NCBI RefSeq assembly: GCF_026241105.1
Contig: NZ_JAPFFT010000010.1
Coordinates: forward strand, 62,001 to 126,000
Length of the DNA stretch: 64,000 bases
Direction of reading: 5' to 3'
Source: Arthrobacter rhizophilus
Lineage (GTDB): Bacteria > Actinomycetota > Actinomycetes > Actinomycetales > Micrococcaceae
The notes under the pieces were generated by a model that had not been told where the DNA came from, searched no databases, and worked only from the letters and a program-made list of their open reading frames with translations. The position numbers and the translations under genes are program-made. Below are positions 51,198 through 59,648 of this stretch, one piece after another. Numbering within the stretch: the first letter of the stretch is position 1; each line of letters opens with the position of its first letter.

Positions 51198-52286
51198 CTA
51201 GAGCTGGGAGCCGACCTTGAAGCCCTTCTTTTCCCCGGCGGGGCCGTCCTCGGGTTGGCGGGTGTAGGAGAAGCCGTCGGCGCCGACGGTGACGGCCATT
51301 TCGCTCTTTTCCTCACGGACGATGACCGGCTGCGGGTTGCCGTCGAGGTCCAGGACGAGGGAGGCCTCGGTGTACCAGGAGGGGACCACGGGGTTGCCCC
51401 ACCAGTCGCGGCGCTGGTTGTCGTGCACGTCCCAGGTGACGGTGGGGTTGTCCGGGTCCCCGGTGTAGTAGTCCTGGGTGTAGATCTCGATGCGGTGCCC
51501 GTCCGGGTCCAGGATGTACAGGTAGAAAGCGTTGGAGACGCCGTGCCGGCCGGGGCCGCGTTCGATCCGGTCGCTGATGCGCAGGGCGCCCATCTTGTCG
51601 CAGATCTGGATGATGTTGTGTTTCTCGTGCGTGGAGAACGCGATGTGGTGCAGACGGGGCCCGTTGCCGCCGGTCAGGGCGGTGTCGTGGACGGTCTGCT
51701 TGCGGTGCATCCAGGCGGCGTACGTGACGCCGTCGGAATCCTTGATGTCCTCCGAGACACGGAAGCCCAGGTCCTCAAGGTACTTCCGGCCGCGGGGAAC
51801 GTCGGGGGTGACCTGGTTGAAGTGGTCCAGGCGGACCAGCTCGCCGGCGGAGTAGAGGTCGTAGCGCTGGGTGAGGCGTTCGACGTGTTCCACCTCGTAG
51901 AAGAATTCGTAGGGGAAGCCCAGCGGGTCCTCGACGCGGACCGAGTCGCCGACGCCCTTGGTGAAGCCGTCCTTGCGGCGCTCAACCCGGCAGCCCAACT
52001 CGCGGTAGTAGGCCTCGGCCGCGTCCACCTCGGCCGGGGACTTCACCCGGTAGGCGAACGCGGCGGCCGCGGCGACGGGTCCCTTGCGGAGCACCAGGTT
52101 GTGGTGGATGAACTCCTCGAAGGAGCGCAGGTAGATGGTGTTCTCGTCTTCCTCGGTGACGTGCAGGCCGAGCAGGTCAACGTAGAACTCGCGGGACTTG
52201 GCGAGGTCCGTGACCACGAGTTCGAGGTAGGCGCAGCGGACGATGTCCGGTGCCGGGACGGTGGGCGTGGGGACGAAGTTGGTCAT
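51198..52286 (-). CDS. hpaD: Homoprotocatechuate 2,3-dioxygenase (3,4-dihydroxyphenylacetate dioxygenase)
   Basis: HpaD opens the ring of 3,4-dihydroxyphenylacetate by extradiol cleavage to 5-carboxymethyl-2-hydroxymuconate semialdehyde. This 362-aa type I enzyme matches the Brevibacterium fuscum enzyme residue for residue in the active site: metal ligands His155 (RLDHFNQ), His214 (LHHIAF) and Glu267 (HRIEIYTQDYYTGDP), and second-sphere His200, His248 and Tyr257 fall at the same numbers. It therefore should be the Fe/Mn single-chain type rather than the unrelated E. coli HpaD. It lies 37 bp downstream of hpaE. Confidence 0.97.
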   Translation of the reverse strand: MTNFVPTPTVPAPDIVRCAYLELVVTDLAKSREFYVDLLGLHVTEEDENTIYLRSFEEFIHHNLVLRKGPVAAAAAFAYRVKSPAEVDAAEAYYRELGCRVERRKDGFTKGVGDSVRVEDPLGFPYEFFYEVEHVERLTQRYDLYSAGELVRLDHFNQVTPDVPRGRKYLEDLGFRVSEDIKDSDGVTYAAWMHRKQTVHDTALTGGNGPRLHHIAFSTHEKHNIIQICDKMGALRISDRIERGPGRHGVSNAFYLYILDPDGHRIEIYTQDYYTGDPDNPTVTWDVHDNQRRDWWGNPVVPSWYTEASLVLDLDGNPQPVIVREEKSEMAVTVGADGFSYTRQPEDGPAGEKKGFKVGSQL

Positions 52287-52322
52287 TGTTGTCTCTCTTC
52301 TTTGAGGAGGGTGGAAGCGCGT

Positions 52323-53837
52323 TTAGGCGCCGAATTTGGGCGTATGAACAGCGCCGAGGGTGATGTGCACGGCCTGCTGGTCGGTGTAGAAATCGATGGA
52401 GCGGTAGCCGCCCTCGTGGCCCAGGCCGGAGGCCTTCACGCCGCCGAAGGGGGTGCGAAGGTCCCGGACGTTGTGGCTGTTGAGCCACACCATGCCGGCC
52501 TCGACGTTCTGCGCGAAGTTGTGGGCGCGGGTCAAGTTCTGGGTCCAGATGTAGGCCGCCAGGCCGTATTTGGTGTTGTTCGCCAGGGCGAGGGCTTCGT
52601 CGTCGTTCTCGAACGGGGTGATCGCGACGACGGGACCGAAGATTTCCTCCTGGAAGATCCGCGCGTCGGGCGCGACGTCGGCGAACACCGTCGGTGCGAT
52701 GTAGTTGCCTTCCGGGAGGTGTTCCGGGCGTCCGCCGCCGGCGAGCAGCCGGCCTTCGGTCTTGCCGATCTCAACGTACGAGGCCACTTTGGCGTAGTGC
52801 TCGGGGTGGACGAGTGCGCCCACTTGGGTCTTGGGGTCGTGCGGGTCCCCGACGACGATGTTCTTCGCGCGGGCGGCGTACTTTTCGCAGAACTCGTCAT
52901 AGATGGCGCGCTCGACCAGGATGCGCGAACCGGCGGTACAGCGTTCCCCGTTGAGGGAGAAGACCCCGAACAGGGCCGAATCGATCGCGGCGTCCAGGTC
53001 GGCGTCGGCGAACACGACGCACGGGGACTTGCCGCCCAGCTCCATGGAGAGGCCCTTGAGGTTCGCGGCGGCGTTGCGGAAGATCGTCTGGCCCGTAGTG
53101 GTCTCCCCGGTGAAGGAGATCAGCGGCACGTCCGGGTGCTTCACGAGGGCGTCGCCGGCTTCTTCGCCGAGGCCGTTGACCAGGTTGAACACGCCGTCGG
53201 GGAGGCCTGCGTCCTTGAAGATCTGCGCCCACAGCGAGGCCGAGAGCGGCGTGAACTCGGCAGGCTTGAGAACCACGGTGTTGCCCGTGGCCAGGGCCGG
53301 GGCGAGCTTCCAGGATTCGAGCATGAACGGGGTGTTCCACGGGGTGATCAGGCCCGCGACGCCGATCGGCTTGCGGTTCACGTAGTTGATCTGGGCGCCC
53401 GGGACCTTCATGGCGTCGTCGAACTGGGCCACGATCAGGTCCGCGAAGAAGCGGAAGTTTTCCGCCGCACGCAGGGCCTGGCCCTTGGCCTGAGTGATCG
53501 GCAGGCCGGTATCGAAGGTCTCCAGCTCGGCGAGCCGCTCCTCCTGGGCCTCGACGGCGTCGGCGATCCTGTTCAGGACGCGGGCGCGTTCGCGTGGCTT
53601 CATCTTCGGCCACGGACCGCTCACGAAGGCTTCGCGGGCCGCGGCGACGGCGAGATCGATGTCTTCCTTCTGCCCTGCCGCGGCGGTGGCGTAGTTGGTG
53701 TTGGATACCGGGTCCAGGACATCGAAGGTCTTACCGCTCATCGAGTCAACGAACCGGCCGTTGATGAAGTGCTGGATGTGGGCGGGAAGGTCCTTCGGCA
53801 CGTAGTGGGTGGTGGTTTCTGGTGCAGTGAACGTCAT
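52323..53837 (-). CDS. hpaE: 5-carboxymethyl-2-hydroxymuconate semialdehyde dehydrogenase
   Basis: HpaE oxidises the ring-cleavage aldehyde to the dicarboxylic acid with NAD. This 504-aa aldehyde dehydrogenase has the catalytic Cys300 (NGERCTAGSR), the general-base Glu266 (SMELGGKSP), the NAD segment LITPWNTPFML, and SFTGETTTGQTI. Its context between gntR and hpaD sets the substrate. AAGGAAG precedes the ATG. A long palindrome lies in the 55-bp gap to gntR. Confidence 0.95.
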   Translation of the reverse strand: MTFTAPETTTHYVPKDLPAHIQHFINGRFVDSMSGKTFDVLDPVSNTNYATAAAGQKEDIDLAVAAAREAFVSGPWPKMKPRERARVLNRIADAVEAQEERLAELETFDTGLPITQAKGQALRAAENFRFFADLIVAQFDDAMKVPGAQINYVNRKPIGVAGLITPWNTPFMLESWKLAPALATGNTVVLKPAEFTPLSASLWAQIFKDAGLPDGVFNLVNGLGEEAGDALVKHPDVPLISFTGETTTGQTIFRNAAANLKGLSMELGGKSPCVVFADADLDAAIDSALFGVFSLNGERCTAGSRILVERAIYDEFCEKYAARAKNIVVGDPHDPKTQVGALVHPEHYAKVASYVEIGKTEGRLLAGGGRPEHLPEGNYIAPTVFADVAPDARIFQEEIFGPVVAITPFENDDEALALANNTKYGLAAYIWTQNLTRAHNFAQNVEAGMVWLNSHNVRDLRTPFGGVKASGLGHEGGYRSIDFYTDQQAVHITLGAVHTPKFGA

Positions 53838-53856
53838 TGTTTCTTCCTTTACTAGT

Positions 53857-53921
53857 GCAACGCGGGGTCACTTACGGCCCATGTTGGCCCGTTTAATGGG
53901 CGCTAAGTGACCCCGCGTTGC
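53857..53921. repeat. Long hairpin spanning the gntR 3' end and gntR-hpaE gap
   Basis: GCAACGCGGGGTCACTTA (53857-53874) is the exact reverse complement of 53904-53921; after two unpaired bases GCCCAT (53877-53882) pairs with ATGGGC (53896-53901). The right arm codes the last residues of GntR (NAGSLSAH and the stop). It lies inside the operon, so it may act as an RNA-processing or attenuation element, or be an inserted palindromic repeat. Confidence 0.82.
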
Positions 53922-54567
53922 TTTGTGCGAGGTACGCGTCCAGGGTGGCGGCGCGGTGCCGGCGGGCGGCTTGTTCGATGGTGTCGGCGTCGGCGTTGCT
54001 TTCAATGAGTTGGAGCAGCGCTTCGTGTTCGTCCACGGATTCATGCGCGCGCCCGGGGACGAAGCGGAACGTCGAGGCCCTAATCGAGGCGAGCCGGTTC
54101 CAGCCCCGGTGCACGAGGTCCAGGATGTGCGGATTCGGGCAGTGTTCAAAGAGCACGCTGTGGAAATCCTGGTTCAACGCCGTGAAGCGGACGGGATCGA
54201 AATGCTCCAGGCAGTCCCGCATCTCCGCGTTGACCTCACGGGCCCTGGCAATGTCCGCCGGGCCGATCAGCGGTGCGGATAACGCCGTCGCGGCCCCCTC
54301 GATGATGCTCAGCGTCTGCATCGTGTACAGGTACTCGGTCGGGTCGATCCCGGAGACGGTGGCGCCGACGTTGCGCTCGAACTTCACGAGCCCTTCGGCC
54401 TCCAGGCGGCGGATGGCTTCACGGACCGGGACCACGCTGACGCCGAGGTCCTCGGCGATCTTGGCCAGCACCAGCCGGTATCCGGGCGAGTAAGTGCCAT
54501 CCACGATGCGCGCCTTGACGGCGGCATAAGCTTGCTCGGATTTGCTCCCGACGGCGGTTTCAGTCAC
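53893..54567 (-). CDS. GntR-family (FCD) regulator of the hpa cluster
   Basis: The protein is 224 aa from GTG 54567, which overlaps the hpaG stop by 8 bases. The N-terminal winged helix (SEQAYAAVKARIVDGTYSPGYRLVLAKIAEDLGVSVVPVREAIRRLEAEGLV) is a GntR HTH. The C-terminal FCD domain has metal-binding residues in LNQDFHSVLFEHCPN and DEHEALLQLIESND-like segments. It probably represses the cluster and is relieved by a pathway intermediate; the palindrome ATCGTATACGAT upstream of hpaG fits the FCD-type consensus. The last eight codons lie in a long palindrome. Confidence 0.92.
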   Translation of the reverse strand: MTETAVGSKSEQAYAAVKARIVDGTYSPGYRLVLAKIAEDLGVSVVPVREAIRRLEAEGLVKFERNVGATVSGIDPTEYLYTMQTLSIIEGAATALSAPLIGPADIARAREVNAEMRDCLEHFDPVRFTALNQDFHSVLFEHCPNPHILDLVHRGWNRLASIRASTFRFVPGRAHESVDEHEALLQLIESNADADTIEQAARRHRAATLDAYLAQSNAGSLSAH

Positions 54568-56029
54568 CTTGGGCCCCTTCCCATTGCTCGTAGCGGGCAC
54601 GCCACTGCGCGTTCATCGGGTAGAGCCCGTCCACGCTGTTGCCCTGCTTGACCATCTCGAAAATGAAGGCTTCTTCCTTCTCCTGTTCGATGCACTCATC
54701 CACAAGTTCCTCGGCGATGGCCGGCGGAATCACCAGGATGCCGTCCGAGTCGGCCACGACGATGTCGCCTGGCTGGACGGTGGCTCCACCGCAGGCGATG
54801 GTGATATCCGTGTCCCACGGGATGTGGCGACGCCCCAGCACGGCGGGGTGCGGGTTGGCGAAGTAGGTGGGCATGTCCAGTCCTGCCACCGCCGAGTAGT
54901 CGCGGACGCCGCCGTCGGTGATGATCGCCGCGGCACCGCGCATCTGGGCACGCAGCGCCAGGATGTCCCCCACCGTCCCAGTGCCCTTTTCGCCCCGGGC
55001 CTCCATGACCAGGATCTCGCCCTCGTTGACGGAATCGATGGCCCGCTTCTGCGCATTGAACCCACCGCCATGGGTCTTGAACAGGTCCTCGCGGTTCGGA
55101 ACATAACGCAAAGTCCGGGCGAGTCCGACCACTCTGCGGTCCGGACGGGTGGCCTGCAGACCGTCGATGCTCACGTTGTTCAGCCCGCGCTTTCGCAACT
55201 GGCTGGACAACGTAGCGGTGGCGACGCTTTCGAGCTTCTTCTTCAGCTCCGGGGTCAGGACAGGCACGACGACGGTGAGGCCCGCCGCTTCCCGCGAACC
55301 GTACGCTTCCTCCCGCTGCGTGTCATCAGACTTGGGCCGGGCACCGAAGTCCGCGAACGCCGTCGTACCTTCCACGACTGTGGAGGCCAGACGACCGCTG
55401 CTGATCCCGCCACTGGTGACCTCAACCTCGACGACGTCGCCGGGTTGGGCGACGGAGGCGCCGGCCGGGGTGCCGGTCAGGATAATGTCGCCGGGTTCGA
55501 GGGTGAGCAGCTGGGAAAGGTCAGCGACGAGGCGCGCGAAGGGGAACAGCAGGTCTTCGGTGGTGTCGTCCTGGACGAGTTCGCCGTTATGCCAGGTGCG
55601 GATGCGCAATTGGGAGGGGTCGACGTCGGCGGCCGGGATCAGCGCGGGGCCCACCGGCGTGAAACCGTCGCCGCCCTTGGACCGGAGGTTTGAGCCCTTG
55701 TCCGCGTAGCGGAGATCGTAGACGCCGAGGTCGTTGCTGGCCGTGACCCACCCGACGTGGCCCCACGCGTCCTCAAGGCTCACGCGGCGGGCAGGCCTGC
55801 CAATGATCAGCGCGATCTCGCCCTCGTACCCGAGGAGTTCACAGCCGGCCGGACGCTCCACTGTCGACGGGACTTCTGCCGAACCGACCGTCAGGGACGA
55901 CGAAGGCTTCAGGAAATACGACGGCTGTTCCGGGGTGCGGCCGCGCTGCGCGGCCCGGCTCGGGTAGTTGATATGCACCGCGATGACCTTGCGGGCCGCG
56001 GCCAGAATGTGGTCGGTGACCTGTTCCAA
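54560..56029 (-). CDS. hpaG: FAH-family isomerase/decarboxylase fused to an RraA-like domain (HpaG type)
   Basis: The protein is 489 aa from TTG 56029, which has GAGGAG 6 nt upstream. Residues about 40-255 form a fumarylacetoacetate-hydrolase fold (CELLGYEGEIALIIGR, GWVTASNDLGVYDLRYADKG, GDIILTGTPAGASVAQPGDVVEVEV), as in HpaG, which decarboxylates and isomerises 5-carboxymethyl-2-oxo-hex-3-ene-1,7-dioate. Residues about 270-470 form an RraA/HMG-aldolase-like domain (GDILALRAQMRGAAAIITDGGVRD, PGDIVVADSDGILVIPP). E. coli HpaG instead has two FAH domains. The second domain may supply decarboxylase or aldolase activity (inference). It is the first gene of the operon and overlaps gntR. Confidence 0.88.
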   Translation of the reverse strand: MEQVTDHILAAARKVIAVHINYPSRAAQRGRTPEQPSYFLKPSSSLTVGSAEVPSTVERPAGCELLGYEGEIALIIGRPARRVSLEDAWGHVGWVTASNDLGVYDLRYADKGSNLRSKGGDGFTPVGPALIPAADVDPSQLRIRTWHNGELVQDDTTEDLLFPFARLVADLSQLLTLEPGDIILTGTPAGASVAQPGDVVEVEVTSGGISSGRLASTVVEGTTAFADFGARPKSDDTQREEAYGSREAAGLTVVVPVLTPELKKKLESVATATLSSQLRKRGLNNVSIDGLQATRPDRRVVGLARTLRYVPNREDLFKTHGGGFNAQKRAIDSVNEGEILVMEARGEKGTGTVGDILALRAQMRGAAAIITDGGVRDYSAVAGLDMPTYFANPHPAVLGRRHIPWDTDITIACGGATVQPGDIVVADSDGILVIPPAIAEELVDECIEQEKEEAFIFEMVKQGNSVDGLYPMNAQWRARYEQWEGAQGD

Positions 56030-56053
56030 GATTGTCTCCTCATCGAGTACGAA

Positions 56054-56065
56054 ATCGTATACGAT
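56054..56065. promoter_or_regulatory. GntR/FCD-type operator
   Basis: ATCGTATACGAT is a perfect 12-bp palindrome, 24 bp upstream of the hpaG start, with the GT-n-AC form typical of FCD-type GntR sites. It lies in the divergent region between hpaG and the hydroxylase gene. Confidence 0.7.
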
Positions 56066-56192
56066 AACTATGGCCGGGGATCTTCGCGACGTCAACCCCT
56101 TGTTTTCGGGAGTTTTCAGGAGCCCTTGTCACCTTCGTCACACCTGCCGTACAGTTTTGAATCAGATAATTGTTTCGATTATTGAACATCGA

Positions 56193-56207
56193 GTTCTAAT
56201 ATCGAAC
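56193..56207. promoter_or_regulatory. Possible second regulator site before the FAD hydroxylase
   Basis: GTTC at 56193-56196 and GAAC at 56204-56207 are inverted around 7 bases (TAATATC), in an AT-rich tract with several TCGA/TTGAAC-like words (56174-56207). It resembles an IclR-type site upstream of a hydroxylase gene. This is weak by itself. Confidence 0.4.
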
Positions 56208-56251
56208 ACCGATAACGTTAAGACCACCGCACAACGAAGTGAGGAAAGCCC

Positions 56252-58156
56252 GTGCAGTTCCACCACCACGGTTATGTATCCGGTGACCCGCGAGTCCAGC
56301 CAGCCGCCGGCGTCGGCATCAACAGACCCACGGACCTTCCCGACGAGGTCGATGTGCTCATCGTTGGCAGCGGGCCCGCCGGCATGCTCGCCGCCGCTCA
56401 GCTGTCCCAGTTCCCGGGCGTCACAACCCGGATCGTGGAGCGCCGCAGCGGAAGGCTTGCGATCGGCCAAGCAGACGGCATCCAGGCCCGCAGTGTCGAG
56501 ACTTTCCAGGCCTTCGGGTTTGCCGAGCGGATCATCGCCGAGGCGTACCGGATCACCGAGATGGCGTTCTGGAAGCCGGATCCCGCGGACCCCTCGCGCA
56601 TCATCCGGACCGCCCGCGCCCTCGACGATCCAACGGGAGACATCAGCGAATTCCCGCACCTCATCGTCAACCAGGCGCGCGTGTTGGACTACTTCGCCGA
56701 GTTCATGGCGAACTCCCCCACCCGCACCTCTCCCGATTACGGATACGAGTTCCGTGGCCTCGAGGTCACGGGTGAGGGCGACTACCCCGTCACCGTCACC
56801 CTTCTCCACACCGCCGGACCCAACGAAGGCCAGGAGCGCACTGTCCGGGCCAAGTACGTCGTCGGCGCGGACGGCGCGCGCAGCAAGGTACGCGAGTCGA
56901 TCGGCTGCACCCTCGCCGGCGACCAGGCCAATCATGCCTGGGGCGTCATGGATGTCCTCGCCGTCACGGATTTCCCCGACATCCGGACGAAGTGCGCCAT
57001 CCAGTCCGGCACGGGCGGCAGCATTCTGCTGATCCCGCGCGAAGGCGGACACCTCTTTCGCATGTACGTCGACCTCGGCGAAGTGGATCGGAATGACAAC
57101 CGCTCCGTACGCAACACCACGATCGAGCAGATCATCGCCAAGGCGAACGACATCCTCCACCCCTACACCCTCGATGTGCGCAACGTCGCCTGGCACAGCG
57201 TCTACGAAGTCGGCCACCGCCTGACAGACCGGTTCGACGACGTCCTGCCGGAGGAACGCGGCACCCGCACGCCACGCGTTTTCATTACGGGCGATGCCTG
57301 CCACACCCACAGCGCGAAGGCCGGCCAAGGCATGAACGTCTCCATGCAAGACGGCTTCAACCTGGCCTGGAAGCTCGGTCATGTGCTCGAGGGCCGCAGT
57401 CCGGAGAGCCTGCTGTCCACGTACTCGGCCGAGCGCCAAGTGGTTGCCAAGAACCTCATCGACTTCGACAAAGAGTGGTCCACGCTCATGGCGAAGAAGC
57501 CCGAGGAGTTTGAGGATCCCACCGAGCTGGAGAACTTCTATGTGAGCACGGCAGAGTTCCCTGCTGGTTTCATGACCCATTACGCCCCCTCGCCGCTCAT
57601 CGCCGAGCCCACCCACCAAGGTTTGGCGACGGGATACACCATCGGCAAGCGTTTCAAATCCGCGCCCGTGGTGCGCGTCTGCGACACCAACCCGGTCCAA
57701 CTCGGCCACCAGGCCAAGGCGGACGGACGATGGCGCATCTATGTCTTCGCGGACGCGGCCGAAGCTGGCGCGCCGTCGCCCGTCGTCGACTTTGCCGAGT
57801 GGATCGCGAACTCGCCGGATTCGCCGCTGGCCGCAACGCCGTCGGGCGCTGACCGTGACGCGTGGTTCGACGTGAAGGTGATTTACCAGCAGGAGCACAC
57901 GAGCGTCGACATCGGCGCCGTGCCGGAGGTATTCAAGCCGCAGGTGGGCCCGTTCAGGCTCACCTACCTTGAGAACGTCTACGGCACGGATCCTTCGGCG
58001 GATATCTTCGCGCTGCGCGGCCTGGACCGTGCCGGCCTCATGGTGGTGGTGCGCCCGGACCAGTACGTCGCGAACGTCTTGCCCCTCACGGCGACGGCGG
58101 AACTCGCCGCGTTCTTCGCGCCCCTCCTGCGATCGGGACGGACCGCGGCAGTGTGA
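56252..58156 (+). CDS. FAD-dependent aromatic hydroxylase (phenol 2-monooxygenase / MobA type)
   Basis: This 634-aa single-component flavoprotein monooxygenase has GxGxxG in VDVLIVGSGPAGMLAAAQL near residue 36, the DG motif YVVGADGARSKVRESIG near residue 208, and the GD motif FITGDACHTHSAKAGQGMN near residue 348. The C-terminal thioredoxin-like domain (residues 460-634) is typical of phenol 2-monooxygenase and 3-hydroxybenzoate 4-hydroxylase, which are about this long. GTG at 56252 follows GAGGAAAG. Divergent from the hpa operon, it may form the catechol substrate of HpaD from a hydroxyphenylacetate, replacing HpaBC; this is inference. Confidence 0.9.
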   Translation: MQFHHHGYVSGDPRVQPAAGVGINRPTDLPDEVDVLIVGSGPAGMLAAAQLSQFPGVTTRIVERRSGRLAIGQADGIQARSVETFQAFGFAERIIAEAYRITEMAFWKPDPADPSRIIRTARALDDPTGDISEFPHLIVNQARVLDYFAEFMANSPTRTSPDYGYEFRGLEVTGEGDYPVTVTLLHTAGPNEGQERTVRAKYVVGADGARSKVRESIGCTLAGDQANHAWGVMDVLAVTDFPDIRTKCAIQSGTGGSILLIPREGGHLFRMYVDLGEVDRNDNRSVRNTTIEQIIAKANDILHPYTLDVRNVAWHSVYEVGHRLTDRFDDVLPEERGTRTPRVFITGDACHTHSAKAGQGMNVSMQDGFNLAWKLGHVLEGRSPESLLSTYSAERQVVAKNLIDFDKEWSTLMAKKPEEFEDPTELENFYVSTAEFPAGFMTHYAPSPLIAEPTHQGLATGYTIGKRFKSAPVVRVCDTNPVQLGHQAKADGRWRIYVFADAAEAGAPSPVVDFAEWIANSPDSPLAATPSGADRDAWFDVKVIYQQEHTSVDIGAVPEVFKPQVGPFRLTYLENVYGTDPSADIFALRGLDRAGLMVVVRPDQYVANVLPLTATAELAAFFAPLLRSGRTAAV

Positions 58157-58229
58157 GCTGTTGGCGCGTCCTGGCGCGCGGGACACCGGAAGGGTTCATT
58201 CTGTCGGTGGCCCGTCGTAGGGTACCGGC

Positions 58230-58958
58230 ATGGACATCATCTTGGTTCCCGGATTCTGGTTGGACGCCTCATCATGGTCGGAGGTCACGCCGCCGCTCGT
58301 TGCTGCGGGACATACCGTCCACCCACTTACGCTGCCTGGGCTGGAGGCCGTTGATGCCCCACGGTCCGGCATCGGCCTCAGGGATCACATCGACGCCGTA
58401 GTGGCAGCTGTAGACGCCGTCGGCAATCCTGTTGTTCTAGTCGGCCACTCCGGCGGAGGTGCCATCATCCACGGCGCCGTCGACGCCCGCCCGGACCGCG
58501 TGGTCCGGGCGGTTTACGTGGACAGCGGCCCTCTTGGCGAGGGCGGCGTCATCAACGACGAACTGCCGGTTGAGGGCGACGCCGTGCCCTTGCCGCCATG
58601 GGAGCTTTTCGAAAATGAGGACCTCGTGGACCTCAATGACGAGCTGCGCGCCGCCTTCCGCGCACGCGCCATCCCGGAGCCAAAGAACGTGGCCACCGAT
58701 AAACAGCGGCTGCACGATGTTCGCCGCTACGACGTCCCGGCCACCATCATCGCGTGCGAGTTCCCCTCCAGCCTGCTCGGCGAGTGGATCGAATCCGGCC
58801 ACCCCTTCGTGGCCGAGCTCGCGCGCATCAACGATGTCGAATTCATGGATCTGCCCACCGGACACTGGCCCCAGTTCACCAAGCCGACCGAACTCGGCGA
58901 AGCCATACTCGCGGCTGTTGAGCGGAAGGGAGCGGAAGGGATAGGGCAGTTCAGGTGA
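58230..58958 (+). CDS. Alpha/beta hydrolase
   Basis: This 242-aa protein has the oxyanion segment VPGFWLDASSW near residue 6, the nucleophile elbow VLVGHSGGGAIIH near residue 70, and a late His in LPTGHWPQFTKP near residue 210. The acid may be in AVYVDSGP or later. It is a compact single-domain hydrolase of the esterase/lactonase type. It lies 73 bp after the FAD hydroxylase and might be cotranscribed, but no pathway role can be assigned. Confidence 0.9.
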   Translation: MDIILVPGFWLDASSWSEVTPPLVAAGHTVHPLTLPGLEAVDAPRSGIGLRDHIDAVVAAVDAVGNPVVLVGHSGGGAIIHGAVDARPDRVVRAVYVDSGPLGEGGVINDELPVEGDAVPLPPWELFENEDLVDLNDELRAAFRARAIPEPKNVATDKQRLHDVRRYDVPATIIACEFPSSLLGEWIESGHPFVAELARINDVEFMDLPTGHWPQFTKPTELGEAILAAVERKGAEGIGQFR

Positions 58959-58968
58959 GCGTCGCGCG

Positions 58969-59598
58969 CTATCCGACGCCGTGATGGGAAACTGTCGGGT
59001 CCGCGACTTCAACTAGGAAGACCGGATGTTCGGGCTGAGGTTCACTGGGAACCCAGACTCGGATCTCGGCGCCGATGCCCGGGACCTGGGACTCCAGGAG
59101 GAATGCCGGGCCGCCCGCGGGCGGGCGCCAATTAGCTCTGAACGAAGCTAGGCCGGATTCGCCAGTCGCGACGGTCAGCGTGAATGAGGCCACGCCCCCT
59201 TCTTCCAAGAACCCTACGCGTCTGGACGAAACGATTCCCCGGATGGGCCGGGCGGTTACCCGCAGGCTGCTCCATTGCCGCTGTGCAGCACGTTCCCGGG
59301 CGGCATCCCTGACGGACGCGACATACCCGGCCCAGAAGCCGATCGGGAGCCCGACGAGCATCACGGTGAAGATCGCGTTGAACCACCAGCCTGGCGTGTC
59401 CGAGGTCCACAGAATCGCGACGGGCCATCCACAGACCATCGTTGCGATAACGAAAGCACAAGCCACGATGGTCCGCCCGGCTGAGCCCAGTCTTCGTTGG
59501 AAGAGCAACTCCAATGGCGGTGCGGAGTCTGAACTGATACTCGGAACGAGGTGGACGAGGCGAACCACTCTCGGGATGTTTGGAACGCTGGACTCCAT
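58969..59598 (-). CDS. Membrane protein with two helices, function unknown
   Basis: The protein is about 209 aa from the ATG at 59598 (the frame is open 81 codons further, but that part looks noncoding). A cytoplasmic start (MESSVPNIPRVVRLVHLVPS) is followed by two membrane helices near residues 42-65 and 70-95 (TIVACAFVIATMVCGWPVAILW and WWFNAIFTVMLVGLPIGFWAGY), then a beta-rich domain of about 110 residues. I do not recognise a family. It converges with the hydrolase gene 10 bp away. Confidence 0.65.
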   Translation of the reverse strand: MESSVPNIPRVVRLVHLVPSISSDSAPPLELLFQRRLGSAGRTIVACAFVIATMVCGWPVAILWTSDTPGWWFNAIFTVMLVGLPIGFWAGYVASVRDAARERAAQRQWSSLRVTARPIRGIVSSRRVGFLEEGGVASFTLTVATGESGLASFRANWRPPAGGPAFLLESQVPGIGAEIRVWVPSEPQPEHPVFLVEVADPTVSHHGVG

Positions 59599-59648
59599 GC
59601 GCCGATCGTAGCAAGACCCTGAGCTGCCTGAGGCAGCCTCAGGACGCC

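Noticed and set aside
51255-53855. Open frame of 866 codons on the plus strand, antisense to hpaD and hpaE
   Set aside because: It mirrors the codon pattern of two well-identified genes on the minus strand, has a Val/Gly/Asp-rich composition and no recognisable motif.
56162-58186. Open frame of 674 codons on the minus strand opposite the FAD hydroxylase
   Set aside because: The plus strand encodes a complete flavoprotein with all expected motifs; the antisense product is Arg/Gly-rich and featureless.
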